A stretch of DNA of 64,000 nucleotides from JAJEFO01 sp022819605 (GTDB taxonomy: Bacteria > Pseudomonadota > Alphaproteobacteria > Rhodobacterales > Rhodobacteraceae), in NCBI GenBank assembly GCA_965221545.1, contig OZ244901.1, forward strand, positions 372,001 through 436,000, in the 5' to 3' direction. Made by a program: the position numbers and the translations under genes. Shown here piece by piece: positions 1 through 8,452 of the stretch. Positions within the stretch are counted from its first letter, which is position 1; each line of letters begins with the position of its first letter. The notes beneath the pieces were generated by a model. That model ran no database searches and was not told the origin of the DNA. It was given only the letters and a program-made list of their open reading frames with translations.

Positions 1-1
1 T

Positions 2-997
2 GGGGCCTTCGGGGCGCTGGCCCACGGAATCGGCACGTCGGAGGTCGAACATGTCCTCGCGACCCAGACTCTGATCCAGAAGAAGTCGAAGAACATGCTG
101 GTCGAAGTTGACGGCGACCTTGCTCCTGGCGTGACGGCCAAGGACGTCACGCTTTCGATCATCGGCAGGACCGGAACTGCTGGCGGCACGGGCCACGTCA
201 TAGAATATGCGGGAAGCGCAATTCGGAACCTGACAATGGAAGGCCGCATGACTGTCTGCAACATGGCGATCGAGGGCGGTGCGCGCGCCGGGCTTGTCGC
301 GCCCGACGAAAAGACACTCGAATACGTGAAGGGCCGGCCTCACGCGCCGAAGGGCGGGCAGTGGGAGCTGGCCGTGACCTACTGGAGCACCCTGCAGTCT
401 GATGAAGGCGCGCATTATGATCAAACGGTCAGGATGGACGCGGCCGAGATTCCACCCGTCGTCACCTGGGGCACGTCTCCGGAAGACGTGCTGCCGATCA
501 CGGGCATAGTGCCGGATCCGGAGAGCTTCGAAGGCGGCAAGATCGAAGCCGCGCGGCGTTCGCTGGACTACATGGGCCTGACGCCCGGGCAGAAACTGAA
601 CGAGATCGAAATCGACACGGTGTTCATCGGATCCTGCACGAACGGCAGGATCGAGGACCTGCGTGAGGTCGCGAAGATAGTGGAAGGTCGAAGGGTGAGA
701 GACGGTCTGCGTGCAATGATCGTGCCGGGTTCCGGCCTGGTGCGGCTTCAGGCCGAGGAAGAGGGCATTGCCCAAAGGCTGCAGGAAGCCGGCTTTGAAT
801 GGCGAATGGCCGGATGCTCGATGTGCCTTGGCATGAATCCAGACCAGCTCAGTCCCGGCGAAAGATGTGCATCGACGTCCAACCGGAACTTCGAGGGAAG
901 GCAAGGCTACAAGGGCCGGACGCATCTCATGAGCCCCGCCATGGCCGCGGCCGCGGCGGTAACCGGTCGCCTGACGGACGTGCGCGACCTGATGTAA
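2..997 (+). CDS. leuC: 3-isopropylmalate dehydratase large subunit LeuC (5' end outside window)
   Basis: Catalyses isomerisation of 2-isopropylmalate to 3-isopropylmalate in leucine biosynthesis as the large subunit of the cytosolic LeuCD [4Fe-4S] enzyme. The frame is open from base 2, and its first visible residues (GAFGALAHGIGTSEVEH) are internal LeuC sequence, so roughly the first third of the protein lies outside the window. The aconitase-family iron-sulfur cysteines are present: one in GSCTNGRIEDLR and two in CSMCLGMNPDQ, followed by the conserved ERCASTSNRNFEGRQG segment and a normal LeuC C-terminus ending in TDVRDL. leuD follows after 108 bp in the same direction. Identification is certain from these motifs. 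Confidence 0.97.
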   Translation, partial: GAFGALAHGIGTSEVEHVLATQTLIQKKSKNMLVEVDGDLAPGVTAKDVTLSIIGRTGTAGGTGHVIEYAGSAIRNLTMEGRMTVCNMAIEGGARAGLVAPDEKTLEYVKGRPHAPKGGQWELAVTYWSTLQSDEGAHYDQTVRMDAAEIPPVVTWGTSPEDVLPITGIVPDPESFEGGKIEAARRSLDYMGLTPGQKLNEIEIDTVFIGSCTNGRIEDLREVAKIVEGRRVRDGLRAMIVPGSGLVRLQAEEEGIAQRLQEAGFEWRMAGCSMCLGMNPDQLSPGERCASTSNRNFEGRQGYKGRTHLMSPAMAAAAAVTGRLTDVRDLM

Positions 998-1105
998 TCG
1001 GTTCGGCCTCTGTCCGGCGTTCCCGTCCACCGCCAGGACTTCGGGGAGCTTGCGCCACTTGAAGCGCTGGGGCAGAAAGGCGCGACCTCTGCAAGGGATG
1101 GATCG

Positions 1106-1714
1106 ATGGAGAAGTTCACCAAGCTTACCGGTGTTGCCGCGCCAATGCCGTTGGTCAACATTGACACGGACATGATCATTCCGAAGCAGTTCCTGAAGAC
1201 GATCAAGCGGACGGGCCTCGGTGCCAATCTCTTTGACGAGATGCGGTTTGACCGCGACGGAAACGAGATCGAGGATTTCGTGTTGAACCAATCGGCATAT
1301 CGCGAAGCCCGGATCCTGGTCGCGGGCGACAATTTCGGCTGCGGTTCCAGCCGGGAGCACGCGCCTTGGGCGCTTCTCGATTTCGGCATTCGCTGCGTGA
1401 TATCGACCAGCTTCGCGGACATCTTCTACAATAACTGCTTCAAGAACGGCATCTTGCCGATCAAGCTTCCGAAAGAGCAGGTGGACGCCCTCATGGAGGA
1501 CGCCAAACGGGGCTCCAATGCCCGGATGACGGTTGATCTCGAAGAGCAGGCGGTCACCGGCTCGGATGGGGAGGTGTACGGCTTCGAGATCGATCCGTTC
1601 AGGAAGCACTGCCTGCTGAACGGCCTTGATGACATCGGCCTGACAACCGAGGCCGCCGCGACCTCAATAGATGCATACGAGGCAAGAACGGCGGAGCAGC
1701 GACCCTGGCTTTGA
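1106..1714 (+). CDS. leuD: 3-isopropylmalate dehydratase small subunit LeuD
   Basis: Small (swivel-domain) subunit of isopropylmalate isomerase, partner of the LeuC just upstream. The 202-residue length is normal for bacterial LeuD. The protein begins MEKFTKLTGVAAPMPLVNID and shows the family signatures DTDMIIPKQFLK near residue 20 and FGCGSSREHAPWAL near residue 80, which shape the substrate pocket. A purine-rich stretch sits before the ATG. The gene is probably co-transcribed with leuC. No internal damage is visible. Confidence 0.97.
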   Translation: MEKFTKLTGVAAPMPLVNIDTDMIIPKQFLKTIKRTGLGANLFDEMRFDRDGNEIEDFVLNQSAYREARILVAGDNFGCGSSREHAPWALLDFGIRCVISTSFADIFYNNCFKNGILPIKLPKEQVDALMEDAKRGSNARMTVDLEEQAVTGSDGEVYGFEIDPFRKHCLLNGLDDIGLTTEAAATSIDAYEARTAEQRPWL

Positions 1715-1833
1715 GCGGTGCGGACCCGAAGGCGGATGTCGTCGGGAGATTCGACATGAGGAAGATTCACAGATGTGCGCTGCGATGCGCGTGGCGGCCG
1801 GGCAGAACAAGGAAACGAACGGGGGCAGACGCA

Positions 1834-2206
1834 ATGTCAAGACAGAGCCTGCTGGCGTTTGCCATGTTGTCTCAGCCAGCGTTTGCAGTGGATCTGCCCA
1901 AACCGATCTCCTGTTATCAGGACGGCACAAATGCCAAGGATATCGATGCCTACATGTCCTGTTTCACCGCCGACGCTGAAATGATCGACGCGTCCCGCAC
2001 CTTTGGGGGGATACGGCGCAATTCGTGCCTGGGCGGTGCGTGGGGTCATCTCCAACGGCGAGACCTTCAGGCATCGCAAGATTCTGAAACAGAAGCCGGG
2101 ATTTGCGAAGACGGAAGTGAACTGGCTGAGCTGGGTCGTTCACTACACATACTGGTGGGACGATGATGGCAAGATCACCCGAATGTCCCTCCAGTACGCA
2201 AATTGA
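1834..2206 (+). pseudogene. Secreted NTF2-like (SnoaL-type) protein, frameshifted
   Basis: The first part, from ATG 1834, encodes a signal-like N-terminus (MSRQSLLAFAMLSQPAFA) and then an NTF2/SnoaL-type start containing DAYMSCFTADAEMIDASRTF. The rest of the fold continues only in the +1 frame, from about 2006 to 2206, with GGYGAIRAWAVRGVI and ending VHYTYWWDDDGKITRMS. The two halves join naturally at TFGGYGAIRAW if one G is removed from the six-G run at 2005-2010. Read as one protein it would be about 123 residues. It lies 120 bp after leuD and 10 bp before an SDR gene. The break could be a real pseudogene, a sequencing error or a phase-variable tract. Its function is unknown. Confidence 0.7.
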
Positions 2207-2215
2207 GACGAAGTC

Positions 2216-2872
2216 ATGAAACGTGTACTTGTTACAGGGGCAAATCGCGGCATTGGCTTCGCCATCGCTGAAGGATTGTCCGCCAAGGGATATGAAGTCC
2301 TGCTCGGCTCCCGGGACCTGGATGCAGGCAGAAGCGCGGCGAGCCGGATTGACTCGATCCCGGTTCAACTGGACGTGGCAAGTCCGGACAGCATTTCCCG
2401 CGCTGTCAAGGACGTGGGACCTGTCGACATACTTGTCAACAACGCGGGCATCCTGGGTTCAGGCAGCGTTCTGGATGATCCGGGCGATTTCACGGACTGC
2501 ATGAACGTCATGGTACGAGGCCCGCTCCTTCTCATGCATCACCTGACCCCGCACATGGTCTCGCGACGGTATGGTCGCGTGGTCAACGTTTCTTCTGGAT
2601 GGGGGACATTTTCGGATGGCGTCGCAGGGCCCGGTGCCTACGGTGTCGCAAAGGCCGCACTCAACGCCTTGACGGTTTCTGCGGCACGGACGTTGCCGAA
2701 TGCAGTCAAGGTCAACGCCATGTGTCCAGGATGGGTTCGCACGCGCATGGGTGGTGCGGACGCCAGCCGGTCACCAGAGGAAGGCGCAGAGACGGCAATC
2801 TGGCTGGCAACGCTTGACGAGAATGGTCCAACTGGCGGGTTCTTCAGGGACAAACGTCCGATCGATTGGTGA
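2216..2872 (+). CDS. Short-chain dehydrogenase/reductase (SDR)
   Basis: Predicted NAD(P)-dependent cytosolic oxidoreductase of the classical SDR family; substrate unknown. The 218-residue protein starts MKRVLVTGANRGIGFAIAEG with the TGxxxGIG nucleotide loop. It has VDILVNNAG near residue 77, the catalytic serine in NVSSGWG and the catalytic pair in YGVAK near residue 142, then the PGWVRT segment after the active site. The C-terminus FFRDKRPIDW resembles carbonyl-reductase-like SDRs. It starts 10 bp after the broken NTF2-like gene, and SDR plus NTF2-like pairs are commonly neighbours. Nothing links it to leucine synthesis. Confidence 0.88.
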   Translation: MKRVLVTGANRGIGFAIAEGLSAKGYEVLLGSRDLDAGRSAASRIDSIPVQLDVASPDSISRAVKDVGPVDILVNNAGILGSGSVLDDPGDFTDCMNVMVRGPLLLMHHLTPHMVSRRYGRVVNVSSGWGTFSDGVAGPGAYGVAKAALNALTVSAARTLPNAVKVNAMCPGWVRTRMGGADASRSPEEGAETAIWLATLDENGPTGGFFRDKRPIDW

Positions 2873-3173
2873 GCTTGGCAGTTCGACCCGAAAGGAAGAT
2901 GCCAAAGGCCAGAGCGGGTCGCCGGAGGATCCAAATGGCGAGGCTGCCTGTAAAAAGTTGCATTCGTCCCTGGTGCCGCTGGGGTGTCGATGGATGCTCG
3001 AAATGCACGTACTGCCGAGCTGCACATTGGGCTCTGAACCTTGCACCGCTGATGGCGCGGACAACTTCGTCGCTGGTCCTGGCCAATGCCTCGATTGATA
3101 GCGAGCGGCGCTTGTTGACGCCGGATTTGAGCCGCGCTAGGCGGCACGCGTCCAGTTTCAAGAGGGCATACTG
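2873..3173. other. Intergenic region before leuB, no recognisable gene
   Basis: A 301 bp stretch between the SDR stop and leuB. Open frames exist on both strands but none has family motifs or a convincing start. It presumably holds the leuB leader or promoter; I see no clear hairpin, leader peptide or repeat. Confidence 0.4.
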
Positions 3174-4280
3174 ATGAGCACCCCATCGATTCTCATTCTT
3201 CCCGGTGACGGCATCGGGCCTGAAGTCATGGCGGAAGTCCGCAAGATCATAGACTGGTTCGGAGCGAATCGCGCTCTGGCCTTTGACGTCGGAGAGGATC
3301 TGGTGGGTGGCGCTGCCTATGACGCCCACGGCGTGCCGCTGGCGGATGCCACTATGGAGAAGGCACAGGAGGTTGATGCCGTGCTTCTGGGAGCGGTGGG
3401 CGGTCCGAAGTACGACGAACTTGACTTCCAGCTGAAACCCGAGCGGGGGCTCTTGAGGTTGCGCAAGGAGATGGATCTCTATGCCAATCTGCGCCCCGCG
3501 CAGTGCTTTGACGCATTGGCGGAGTTCTCTTCCCTTAAGGCGGATGTCGTTGGTGGCCTAGACATAATGATCGTCCGTGAACTGACGTCCGGCGTTTATT
3601 TCGGCGAGCCGCGCGGCATCGTGAAGGAAGGCAACGAGCGCGTCGGCATCAACACGCAACGCTACACGGAAAGCGAGATCGCGCGTGTTGCCCGCTCCGC
3701 GTTTGAACTGGCACGGAAGAGATCCGGCCAGGTCTGCTCGATGGAAAAGGCCAACGTGATGGAGTCGGGCGTGCTCTGGCGCGAGGTCGTGACCGAAGTT
3801 CATGCCGCCGAGTATTCCGATGTCGAACTCAGCCACATGTATGCCGATGCCGGCGCGATGCAGTTGACGCGCTGGCCCAAGCAATTCGACGTCATCGTGA
3901 CTGACAACCTGTTCGGAGACCTTTTGTCAGACCTCGCGGCGATGCTCACCGGTTCGCTCGGAATGCTGCCTTCGGCATCGTTGGGGGCTCAGATGGAAAA
4001 CGGCCGCCCCAAGGCGCTCTACGAACCGGTGCACGGTTCGGCTCCGGACATTGCGGGGCAGGGCAAGGCCAATCCCATTGCCTGCATCCTGAGTTTCGCG
4101 ATGGCTCTCCGATACAGTTTTGACAAGGGCGATGAGGCGACCCGACTTGAACAGGCGGTAGAGGCAGTTCTGGCCGACGGTCTCCGCACCCCCGACCTCA
4201 TGGGACCTGAGGGCGGATCGCCGGTTTCCACTTCCGAGATGGGCGATGCGGTGATCGCCAAGCTGAGTGCCAGCCATTGA
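3174..4280 (+). CDS. leuB: 3-isopropylmalate dehydrogenase LeuB
   Basis: Oxidatively decarboxylates 3-isopropylmalate to 2-oxoisocaproate (via 2-isopropyl-3-oxosuccinate) with NAD in leucine synthesis. The 368 residues match the family length. Visible motifs are LILPGDGIGPEV at the N-terminus, the loop after AVGGPKYD, RPAQCFDALAEFSSLK, VRELTSGVYFGEPRG, and the metal-binding signature VTDNLFGDLLSDLAA near residue 243. The adenine-pocket GSAPDIAGQGKANPIA follows. The stop overlaps the start of the downstream EamA transporter, so the two are probably co-translated. It is separated from leuCD by the NTF2-like and SDR genes. Confidence 0.97.
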   Translation: MSTPSILILPGDGIGPEVMAEVRKIIDWFGANRALAFDVGEDLVGGAAYDAHGVPLADATMEKAQEVDAVLLGAVGGPKYDELDFQLKPERGLLRLRKEMDLYANLRPAQCFDALAEFSSLKADVVGGLDIMIVRELTSGVYFGEPRGIVKEGNERVGINTQRYTESEIARVARSAFELARKRSGQVCSMEKANVMESGVLWREVVTEVHAAEYSDVELSHMYADAGAMQLTRWPKQFDVIVTDNLFGDLLSDLAAMLTGSLGMLPSASLGAQMENGRPKALYEPVHGSAPDIAGQGKANPIACILSFAMALRYSFDKGDEATRLEQAVEAVLADGLRTPDLMGPEGGSPVSTSEMGDAVIAKLSASH

Positions 4281-5284
4281 GCGAGGCCCGGCAAGCCAAT
4301 CTCCGCGGTGTCCTCTTTGCAATACTGGGCTTTGCCGCGTTTTCGACGCATGACGCCGTAATCAAGTTCCTTGGCGGCGGCTATGCGGCGTTCCAGATCC
4401 TGTTTTTCAGCGTTCTGCTCAGTTTCCCTTTCGCCACGCTCTTGCTTCTGCGCGACAGGGAAGTGGGTACGCTCAGGCCGCGCAATCCGGGTTGGGTGGC
4501 CTTGCGAACGGCTGCGGCTGTCGTGACCGGCGCTTCCGCGATCTTTGCGTTTACTGTCCTGCCGATCGCCCAAGTGTACGCATTCATCTTTGCTGCCCCG
4601 TTTCTGATCACCATCATGTCCATTCCGGTGCTGGGCGAACGAGTCGGTGTTCATCGTTGGGTTGCAGTCCTGCTCGGTCTTGCAGGCGTGCTAATTGTCC
4701 TGCGCCCAGGCGTCGAGCCGCTCACCGCTGGACATGTTGCAGCACTCACCGCTGCGGCTGGAAGCGCGTTGGTCTCGGTCATCACGCGGAAGGTCGGACG
4801 CGAGGAGCGTGCGGCCGTGCTCATGCTTTATCCGATGATGACAAATGTCGTGTTGATGGGCGCGATCCTGCCCCTCGTCTACCGCCCCGTGCCGGTCGAG
4901 CACGTGGGGCTCTTTGCCCTGGTCGCGATTCTCGGTTACGGTGGCGGGCTTTGCATAATTGCTGCCTACAAGCATGGGGACGCAGCGACAGTTGCGCCGA
5001 TTCAGTATTCTCAGATCATCTGGGGTGCCGGCCTGGGGATGCTGTTCTTTGCCGAAGTGCCTGATCTCATGACGGGTTTGGGTGCTGCCGTGATCATCGC
5101 TTCCGGCGTCTATGTCGTTATCCGGGAAAGTCTGGGCGGTCGCTCGGAACACACGCCGGTCCTTCGCACCCGAACCCGGCCTGGCACGGCCACCTCTCCG
5201 AATATCGGCGCCATGCTCCGTGCTCGGACCGAGCGCGTGCCGCCGGGCCACGAGGCCCTTGCAAAGTCACGCAAAGCGGAGTAA
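4277..5284 (+). CDS. DMT-superfamily (EamA) membrane transporter
   Basis: Predicted inner-membrane drug/metabolite-type permease with two EamA repeats and about ten hydrophobic helices, for example GVLFAILGFAAFSTHDAVIK, FAFTVLPIAQVYAFIFAAPF and the second-repeat segment ending QYSQIIWGAGLG. The TTG start at 4277 overlaps the leuB stop (TTGA), a translational-coupling arrangement that supports this start. The last 45 residues are basic and unstructured. Coupling to leuB makes export of an amino acid or a biosynthetic intermediate conceivable, but the substrate cannot be read from the sequence. Confidence 0.87.
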   Translation: MSEARQANLRGVLFAILGFAAFSTHDAVIKFLGGGYAAFQILFFSVLLSFPFATLLLLRDREVGTLRPRNPGWVALRTAAAVVTGASAIFAFTVLPIAQVYAFIFAAPFLITIMSIPVLGERVGVHRWVAVLLGLAGVLIVLRPGVEPLTAGHVAALTAAAGSALVSVITRKVGREERAAVLMLYPMMTNVVLMGAILPLVYRPVPVEHVGLFALVAILGYGGGLCIIAAYKHGDAATVAPIQYSQIIWGAGLGMLFFAEVPDLMTGLGAAVIIASGVYVVIRESLGGRSEHTPVLRTRTRPGTATSPNIGAMLRARTERVPPGHEALAKSRKAE

Positions 5285-5297
5285 TTCCGCCATTCGT

Positions 5298-5374
5298 CGG
5301 AGTGTAGCTCAGCCTGGTAGAGCACTGTCTTCGGGAGGCAGGGGTCGTGAGTTCGAATCTCGCCACTCCGACCA
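5298..5374 (+). tRNA. tRNA-Pro (anticodon CGG)
   Basis: A complete 77-nt cloverleaf. The acceptor stem CGGAGTG pairs with CACTCCG, the D-arm includes TAGCTCAGCCTGGTAGAGC, and the anticodon stem CTGTC/GGCAG encloses loop TTCGGGA with anticodon CGG. The T-arm has GTTCGAATC, and discriminator A plus an encoded CCA end at 5374. It starts 13 bp after the transporter stop. Integrative elements often use tRNA 3' ends as att sites, but I see no integrase and did not find a repeat of the 3' end. Confidence 0.97.
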
Positions 5375-5802
5375 AGAGGGCGAGCCTCTGGCGCTTCCCC
5401 TGAAAATCAGTCTCAACAATTCGGCAAGATTTCGTTCAGTGCTTTGGCCTCATTGCCACTTCCACACTTTTGTGGGGCCTCAGGTCAGGGAAAGAAGTTG
5501 ACGAAGAAGTGCAGGGCAGAGCATGGCGCAGAAGCCAGTGCCCTTCAGAGTTGAATTCAAGATTCCCGAAACATGCCGAAGGCCGTTAAGGTCTCAATGC
5601 CGAAGGCGCGCCTGCCATCGTTGAAATGGGTCCAAATTGCCTTCTCGGCAGAATTCTTGCATGGTTTTGATCACCTGCCGGCTATGGATGAAGATCCAGA
5701 ATCAAGTCGAGGTTGTCAGTTGGGCAGCGCTGGCGAGCATAATTTGCCGACGAGCATGTGCGACATTTTCGCCTGAATCCAATGTTCCATCTGCCAAGGA
5801 CA
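5375..5802. other. Intergenic region after tRNA-Pro, no recognisable gene
   Basis: About 430 bp between the tRNA and the hairpin closing the minus-strand gene cluster. Only short shadow frames occur. No integrase, repeat or att-like duplication of the tRNA end was noticed. Confidence 0.4.
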
Positions 5803-5826
5803 GCGGCGCTGCCGAAGCAGCGCCGC
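5803..5826 (-). terminator. Stem-loop terminator of the iolDE-SDR minus-strand operon
   Basis: A perfect 10-bp inverted repeat, GCGGCGCTGC / GCAGCGCCGC, with a 4-nt loop that reads TTCG on the minus strand. It lies about 30 bp past the stop codon of the last minus-strand reading frame (5855). No long U-tract follows, so it may act as an RNA 3'-end stabiliser as well as a terminator. Confidence 0.65.
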
Positions 5827-5854
5827 CAGCCATTTCATCAATTTAGGCCCGTTC

Positions 5855-6734
5855 TCACTGCACGCAGGTATCGATGTTGTCGTTGTTGCAGACATCGAGG
5901 CCGGTGTAGATTGGATCGTCGACCGACTTGCGCTCCACGATGTCCTTGAGGACGTACATGGCCTTGTAGCCCATCTCGTAAGGGTGCTGCCCGACGAGGC
6001 CGTTGCCCAAACCGTCTTTGGTCTGTTCAAGTTGCATTGGCAGGGTGTCGGCCACGACAATGGTCAGTTCACCCGAGTCCATCTTGGCCTTGTAAGGTTC
6101 AGCAGCCTGTCGGTAGGCGTTGTCAAACCATTGCGTGAAGGCTCCGGTGGACAGGAATGCGGTCAGGTCGGAGTTCGCTGTCAGAATGTCGGTCATGCCC
6201 CGAACAGCAACGTTGTCGTCGTCATTCGTGATCAGAGGGCAACCCGAAATCTCGGCCCAGCCACCTTCACCTGAGAGGGCACTGCCCCGGAGGGGTGCCC
6301 ATGTCCATGCCGGCCAGCGTGTCACGCGCACCATTCAGGCGCTCGTTGTGGTTGGCTGCCGCAGCGCCGCCCGTCTGCAGGCTGATAGTCCCGCCGTCAG
6401 GGTGACGGGCCTGAACCAGCTTTGCCAAGTTCACGCCGATGTCATAGTTGTTTGTGCCGACATATGTCGTGCGCAAGCCTGCGTCTTAAGGCAACAGGTC
6501 CGAATCCCAAGTCATCACGGGAATGCCTGCAGCGACGGCGGCTTCCAGCACCTTGCCCATTGCAGGGGCGTTGGACGATGCCGCAGCGATCCCGTCAATG
6601 CCCTTGGTGATAAGGTCCTGCACGATCTGTATCTGCTCAAGCTTCGTGTGCTCGCCGGGCAGGTCTTTGGCCAGGATCCGGGCGTGATCGCTTCCCATGA
6701 CTCCTGCCCCAATGACAGCGACGAGCACGCTCAT
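5855..6734 (-). pseudogene. Inositol-type ABC sugar-binding protein, chimeric and broken
   Basis: Remnant of a periplasmic sugar-binding protein. The first ~28 codons (VAVIGAGVMGSDHARILA) are instead the Rossmann start of a Gfo/Idh/MocA dehydrogenase, fused in frame after DLPGE to binding-protein sequence (IQDLI-type segment, then AAGIPVMTWDSDLLP). A TAA at 6486-6488 then interrupts the same frame, which resumes with LRTTYVGTNNYDIGVNLAKL. Near 6280-6300 the frame shifts again, and the C-terminal lobe (SGEGGWAEISGCPLITNDD to NNDNIDTCVQ) is in another frame. The signal peptide is missing, so it cannot work. It sits 4 bp after an SDR in the iolDE operon, suggesting a former iolG-like gene and transporter were joined by deletion. 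Confidence 0.85.
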
Positions 6735-6738
6735 GTGC

Positions 6739-7554
6739 CTACTCGGTCAGCTTCTGTGATGGACCCGGAGCCTGACCATCGTAGCCGCCCCAGACCGATT
6801 GATCGAATTGGATGACCGATCCCGTCATCATCCCGCTTTCGGTCGATGCCAGGAACAGCACCGCTCGGGCGACCTCCTCAGGGTCGAGCAGCCGTCCAAA
6901 GGGAAGAGCCGCATTTGCCTTGGTTTCCCAATCAGGATCACCCGACTCTTCGAGCTGCAGCGCCCGCTCGTGATCGGATGCCATCCAGCCGATGTCGAGC
7001 TGGTTTACATGCACCCGGTTTCTCATGAGCGCGTAACCGGCGCTTCGGGTCAAGGTCGAGAGTGCGGCCTTGGATGCGCAATACGGTGCGATAAAGGGCT
7101 GTCCGGCCCGCGACGAGGTCGAACCGATGTTGACGATACGCCCTTCAGCGCCCTCGCGGTCCATAATCTTGACCGCATCTTGCATCAGGAAGAACGGCGC
7201 ACGGGTGTTGACGGCAAACATTGCGTCGAAGAGCTCAGGAGTCGTGTTCAGAAGGTTTCCGCGATCGGTCAAGCCAGCGGCGTTCACTAGGATGTCCACG
7301 CGTCCGAACCTTGCGTCCACTGCGGGAATGATCGCCCGGACATCCTTGATCTTGCCAAGATCAGCGGCAATCATCTCAACCGGGACGCCAGTTTCGCTGG
7401 TGATGGCACCGGCCAGTTTCCGACCCTTCTCCACCCCCCGCCCGATGATGCAAATGCCCGCCGCGCCAGCCTGAGAGAACAGCCGCGCGATCGCGGCGCC
7501 AAGTCCTTGGGTGCCACCGGTAATGACAGCGATCTTGTCGTCGATCCGGTTCAT
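6739..7554 (-). CDS. SDR-family dehydrogenase of the inositol locus
   Basis: Classical SDR oxidoreductase of 271 residues. It has the cofactor loop ITGGTQGLGAAIARLF at residues ~11-26, VDILVNAAG near 87, the catalytic serine in NIGSTSS, YCASKAAL with the Tyr/Lys pair near 160, and an extended C-terminus ending GPSQKLTE. The start overlaps the iolE stop by 4 bp (ATGA), so it belongs to the iolD-iolE operon. By context it may oxidise an inositol stereoisomer or related polyol. That role is inferred; the sequence alone gives only the family. Confidence 0.85.
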   Translation of the reverse strand: MNRIDDKIAVITGGTQGLGAAIARLFSQAGAAGICIIGRGVEKGRKLAGAITSETGVPVEMIAADLGKIKDVRAIIPAVDARFGRVDILVNAAGLTDRGNLLNTTPELFDAMFAVNTRAPFFLMQDAVKIMDREGAEGRIVNIGSTSSRAGQPFIAPYCASKAALSTLTRSAGYALMRNRVHVNQLDIGWMASDHERALQLEESGDPDWETKANAALPFGRLLDPEEVARAVLFLASTESGMMTGSVIQFDQSVWGGYDGQAPGPSQKLTE

Positions 7555-8447
7555 GCCACCACCTCGTAGCCAGCGGCGTCCAAGACCCGAAAGAGCTCCG
7601 CGCGTCCCTTTCTGGCCATCTCCAAGGGTGGATTGGCGACCGGGTCCTGTTCTGCCTCGATCACGAACCAGCCTTCATATCCCTTTGCGGCGAGTGCATT
7701 GGCAATGGCCTTGAAGTCCAGCGAGCCGTCGCCTGGCACGGTGAATGCGCCTTTGACAACGGCATCGAGAAAGGTCTCCTTCGCTCGGTCCAGCCCGTTC
7801 ACCACATCGGCACGGATGTCCTTGGTATGCACGTGGGAAATGCGTGCGTGGTGGTTCTCGATCACGCGAAAGTTGTCGCCGCCGGCAAAGGCCATATGTC
7901 CCGTATCGAACAGAAGTTGCACCGAAGAGTGCTTCATGAACAGGTCCAGTTCCTTTTCGGTTTCGACAGCGGCCGCCATGTGGTGGTGGTAGGCCAGTGG
8001 CATGCCTTCCTTCGCGCACCATTCCGCAAAGTCCGAAACCTTGCGCCCGTAGCTGGCCATTTCGGCTTCGCTCAGCCTCGGCTTTTGGGCCAGCGGCGTT
8101 TTTCGTTCTCCCTGAACCGAACGCGCCGTCTCGCCATAGACGATGCATGGGGCGCATGCCGCCTTGAAGAATGCATGCTGCTTGGCGATCCGGTCCTTTT
8201 CGGCTTCGATGTCACCATCGAGCAATAGCCCCGAGAACCAACCGCCACAGACCGAGATGCCAAACTTGTCGAGGATGGTTCCCAGCTCGGCCATGTTCAT
8301 GGGAAACCGACGGCCGGTTTCCATGCCTGTCAGACCCGCCTCAGATGCTTGGCGCAGGCACTCCTCAAGGCTTACGTCGTCCGACAATTCGGGGAGATCG
8401 TCGTTCCACCATGCAATAGGCGCGATGCCTAGTCTTGCTTCAAGCAT
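7551..8447 (-). CDS. iolE: myo-Inosose-2 dehydratase IolE
   Basis: Dehydrates scyllo-inosose (2-keto-myo-inositol) to 3D-(3,5/4)-trihydroxycyclohexane-1,2-dione. It is a TIM-barrel of the xylose-isomerase-like AP-endonuclease-2 fold. I chose the ATG at 8447 (MLEARLGIAPIAWWNDDLPE), which begins with typical IolE sequence and lies 5 bp after the iolD stop, over an upstream in-frame ATG inside iolD. Family features are GMETGRRFPMN, YHHHMAAAVET, LFDTGHMAFAG and ISHVHTKDIR, which contain His, Glu and Asp residues expected to bind the divalent metal. At 298 residues it has normal length. Confidence 0.94.
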   Translation of the reverse strand: MLEARLGIAPIAWWNDDLPELSDDVSLEECLRQASEAGLTGMETGRRFPMNMAELGTILDKFGISVCGGWFSGLLLDGDIEAEKDRIAKQHAFFKAACAPCIVYGETARSVQGERKTPLAQKPRLSEAEMASYGRKVSDFAEWCAKEGMPLAYHHHMAAAVETEKELDLFMKHSSVQLLFDTGHMAFAGGDNFRVIENHHARISHVHTKDIRADVVNGLDRAKETFLDAVVKGAFTVPGDGSLDFKAIANALAAKGYEGWFVIEAEQDPVANPPLEMARKGRAELFRVLDAAGYEVVA

Positions 8448-8452
8448 GCGAT

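Noticed and set aside
2844..3329. 161-codon minus-strand frame covering the gap before leuB
   Set aside because: It overlaps the leuB start and has no recognisable domain or ribosome site; not supported as a gene.
5298..5374. tRNA-Pro as attachment site of an integrated island
   Set aside because: No integrase gene follows and I saw no repeated copy of the tRNA 3' end within the window.
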